Source: an uncultured Spartobacteria bacterium (GTDB lineage: Bacteria; Verrucomicrobiota; Verrucomicrobiia; Chthoniobacterales; Terrimicrobiaceae). Taken from it: 14,251 nt of DNA. The stretch lies in assembly GCA_903915315.1 (NCBI GenBank), contig CAIWSO010000036.1, positions 1-14,251 of the forward strand. The letters are read 5' to 3'. Within the stretch, counting starts at the first letter, position 1. The number at the start of each line of letters is the position of its first letter. Of the stretch, positions 12,504-14,251 are shown piece after piece. The translations under genes were made by a program, and so were the position numbers. The notes under the pieces are model-generated. The model was not told where the DNA came from. It ran no database searches and saw only the letters and a list, made by a program, of their open reading frames with translations.

Positions 12504-13940
12504 GTGTCCTACCTTTCGCCCATCTACGCTCTTTTGACGATCTGCTTGGAGATGGTCGGCATTTTGCTGGCTATGCGGGCTATTTTAATGGCGAGAACGC
12601 CGCAGTCGGCGATCGCCTGGGCGGGCGTTCTGGTTTTTCTCCCCTTCATTGGAATCCCCCTTTTTCTCATTTTTGGGGAATCCCGATTTGCCGGCTACAC
12701 TCAGGCGGGAAAGGGGGGAGTCAAAGCGCTGGATGAAGCACTCCATCGGATCGTGCGCCACCTCGACGGCTATAAGGTTTTTTTTCAAGGCGGATTTGCA
12801 GAACCCGAGCGGATGGCTAGAAATCTGACGAGTCTCCCAGCCACCAGCCATAACGAGGTCCGGCTATTGGTGGATGGAAACGCCACATTTGAAGCGATAT
12901 TTGAAGCTGTCGACACAGCGACGGAATCCATCTGGATGCAGTTTTTCATCATCCACGACGACATTCTCGGGCGCACTTTGGCAGAGAAGCTTCTTGCGGC
13001 GGCGGGGCGGGGAGTCCGTTGCCGTGTGCTTTACGACCAAGTCGGCTCCAAGACTTTGCCAGCCTCCTGGCCGAACCGACTACGAAAAGCCGGCATCGCT
13101 GTAGAGGCTTTTGTTACCAACCGCCAGTTTGGACGCAGCTTCCAGATCAATTTTCGAAATCATCGCAAGTTGGTCATTGTCGATGCGCGGGTTGTTTTTT
13201 TGGGCGGTTTAAATGTGGGGGACGAATACATGGGCCAGAGTCGTCAATTCGGTCCGTGGCGCGATACCCATATCCGCATAGATGGACCCGCTGTGGCGGG
13301 GTTCCAGCTTTCTTTTTTGGAGGACTGGAACTACGTGGCTCGCGAGGTTCCCGAGTATCGTTTGAGGCCACCAGAGGTGACGCCAAGGCATTCGGCATCG
13401 GTTTTTCCCATCGCCACCGGGCCGTACGAAAGCTGGAGCACCTGCACGGCTGTCTACCTTTCTGCCATCCACTGCGCGACGGAACGCCTCTGGATCGCAA
13501 GCCCGTATTTTGTCCCATCCAGCCCGCTTTTTTACGCGATCTGCCATGCGGCGATTCGTGGTGTGGATGTGAGGATTATCCTGCCACAAAAGCCCGACCA
13601 CTTGCTGCCGTGGCTATCCTCGTTCACTTACTACACGAAGCTCCGCGAGGCGGGGGTGAAGGTCTGGCGCTACCAGCCCGGCTTCATGCACCAGAAGGCT
13701 TTCCTCGCGGACAATGATCTCGCCATCGTGGGTTCGATCAATCTGGACTACCGTTCGTTCATGCTGAACTTTGAACTTGCGGCGGTTGTGCAGGATAAAA
13801 ATTTCGCCTCCGAAGTGGAGGCGATGTTTCTTGCGGACTTCGACCGGAGTCGGCCGGAAAATCTCCGGGCTTTTGATGATGGCTCGCTCTTCTTTCGACT
13901 CCAATGCCGCGCTGCCGCATTGATGAGTCCAGAACAATAG
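12504..13940 (+). CDS. cls: Cardiolipin synthase (phospholipase D family), GTG start
   Basis: Inner-membrane enzyme joining two phosphatidylglycerols to cardiolipin and glycerol. At 478 residues it has the normal ClsA-type length. Two N-terminal membrane helices (about 5-28 and 37-57, the latter in the PLD nuclease N-terminal pattern FLPFIGIPLFLIFGE) precede two HKD catalytic domains: H220-K222-D227 in NHRKLVIVD and H396-K398-D403 in MHQKAFLAD, each followed by the expected GG/GS-N motif (GGLNVGDEY, GSINLDYRSF). The GTG at 12504 is the first start after an in-frame TAA at 12498 and keeps the first helix whole; the next Met (residue 17) would truncate it. It follows the histidine kinase by 74 bases and converges with the metal ATPase gene. 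A specialised PLD transphosphatidylase is a less likely alternative. Confidence 0.94.
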   Translation: MSYLSPIYALLTICLEMVGILLAMRAILMARTPQSAIAWAGVLVFLPFIGIPLFLIFGESRFAGYTQAGKGGVKALDEALHRIVRHLDGYKVFFQGGFAEPERMARNLTSLPATSHNEVRLLVDGNATFEAIFEAVDTATESIWMQFFIIHDDILGRTLAEKLLAAAGRGVRCRVLYDQVGSKTLPASWPNRLRKAGIAVEAFVTNRQFGRSFQINFRNHRKLVIVDARVVFLGGLNVGDEYMGQSRQFGPWRDTHIRIDGPAVAGFQLSFLEDWNYVAREVPEYRLRPPEVTPRHSASVFPIATGPYESWSTCTAVYLSAIHCATERLWIASPYFVPSSPLFYAICHAAIRGVDVRIILPQKPDHLLPWLSSFTYYTKLREAGVKVWRYQPGFMHQKAFLADNDLAIVGSINLDYRSFMLNFELAAVVQDKNFASEVEAMFLADFDRSRPENLRAFDDGSLFFRLQCRAAALMSPEQ

Positions 13941-13947
13941 GAATCCT

Positions 13948-13971
13948 AAAAAAAACGCACTTCGAGAAGCT
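13948..13971 (-). terminator. Possible terminator of the metal ATPase gene
   Basis: Past the ATPase stop, the minus strand has the tight inverted repeat CTTC-TC-GAAG (13960-13969), a few bases, then eight T (13948-13955). The stem is short and its loop strained, so efficiency is doubtful; it lies in the 40-base gap between two convergent genes. Confidence 0.3.
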
Positions 13972-13980
13972 GTCGGATGA

Positions 13981-14251
13981 TCAGATCTTCGGCGTGTAGA
14001 TCAGCAGGCGCAGACCATTGAGACAAACGAGGACGGTGCTTCCCTCGTGTCCGACAACGCCCATCGGTAGTGGCAGATGAATACCGAATGCGGCGATGAG
14101 GAGAAGGAAGATCACCGCGCTCGCGAAAACCAGATTCTGCCAAAGAACCCGACGGGCGTGACGCGCGATGGCTAGCAGGATCGAGATGTTTTCCAGCTTG
14201 TCGCCCATTAAAACCACATCGGCCGTCTCCATGGCGATATCGGTGCCCGCC
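13981..14251 (-). CDS. P1B-type heavy-metal ATPase, C-terminal end (cut by window edge)
   Basis: Only the last 90 codons are in the window; the gene enters from the right edge. The frame reads AGTDIAMETADVVLM, the end of the P-domain that follows the GDGxND hinge in P-type ATPases, then two membrane helices (about residues 34-51 and 63-80 of the fragment). The last helix contains HEGSTVLVCLNGLRLL. In P1B ATPases this helix helps define metal choice, and HEG[GS]T is the mark of the P1B-4 group (Co/Fe/Zn exporters such as CtpD or CoaT) rather than Cu (MxxSS) or Zn/Cd (DxGxT) types. The other diagnostic motif, SPC in the earlier helix, is outside the window. An apparent start at 14232 is an internal Met. 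No metal regulator is visible. Confidence 0.88.
   Translation of the reverse strand, partial: AGTDIAMETADVVLMGDKLENISILLAIARHARRVLWQNLVFASAVIFLLLIAAFGIHLPLPMGVVGHEGSTVLVCLNGLRLLIYTPKI

Overview
The window looks like ordinary chromosome of a Gram-negative member of the PVC superphylum, most likely a Verrucomicrobiota. Four things suggest this. A PilM-type protein sits next to a small secreted protein in an arrangement resembling the Akkermansia Amuc_1101/Amuc_1102 pilus locus. There is a Lys/Ala/Pro histone H1-like protein of the type common in chlamydiae and relatives. Shine-Dalgarno sequences are almost absent. The housekeeping proteins fit that group. The assignment is inference: there is no rRNA and nothing could be searched. 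I see no mobile element, CRISPR array, tRNA or rRNA. No gene-free gap exceeds 300 bases; the largest are 4562-4824 and 5065-5249.

Layout, left to right. (1) 1-1991, minus: the start of a pilM-type gene, running off the left edge and apparently fused to a PilN-like membrane segment, preceded by a signal-peptide protein. (2) 2053-4561, minus: ilvN, ilvC and a UDP-glucuronate decarboxylase (uxs), closely spaced, with two candidate promoters upstream of ilvN and a nearly G-free leader in front of ilvC. (3) 4751-5168, minus: a self-contained histone-like gene with a sigma70-type promoter, two perfect DnaA-box sequences, a G-rich ribosome binding site and a strong hairpin terminator. (4) 5250-9828, minus: a six-gene operon of ACT-domain protein, acidic amino acid symporter, coaX, yicC, gmk and coaC, with three four-base ATGA junctions and one start-stop overlap. 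(5) 9899-10693, minus: a secreted protein of unknown function, divergent from (6) 10819-13940, plus: a soluble PAS hybrid histidine kinase followed by cardiolipin synthase. (7) 13981-14251, minus: the C-terminal end of a P1B-type metal ATPase cut by the right edge.

How the genes fit together. The ilv genes supply branched-chain amino acids; the same pathway gives the keto acid from which pantothenate is made. CoaX and CoaC are two non-consecutive steps from pantothenate to CoA and share an operon with guanylate kinase and the YicC RNase. CoaB and rpoZ, often found beside gmk and coaC, are absent here. The symporter and ACT protein at the head of that operon suggest a link to acidic amino acid supply, but this is inference.

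No clearly new multi-gene system is visible. The observations most worth following are the helically spaced DnaA-box repeats over the promoter of the histone-like gene, the CA-rich leader of ilvC, the PilM-PilN fusion with its Amuc_1102-like partner, and the operon joining amino acid sensing and import to CoA and GMP metabolism.
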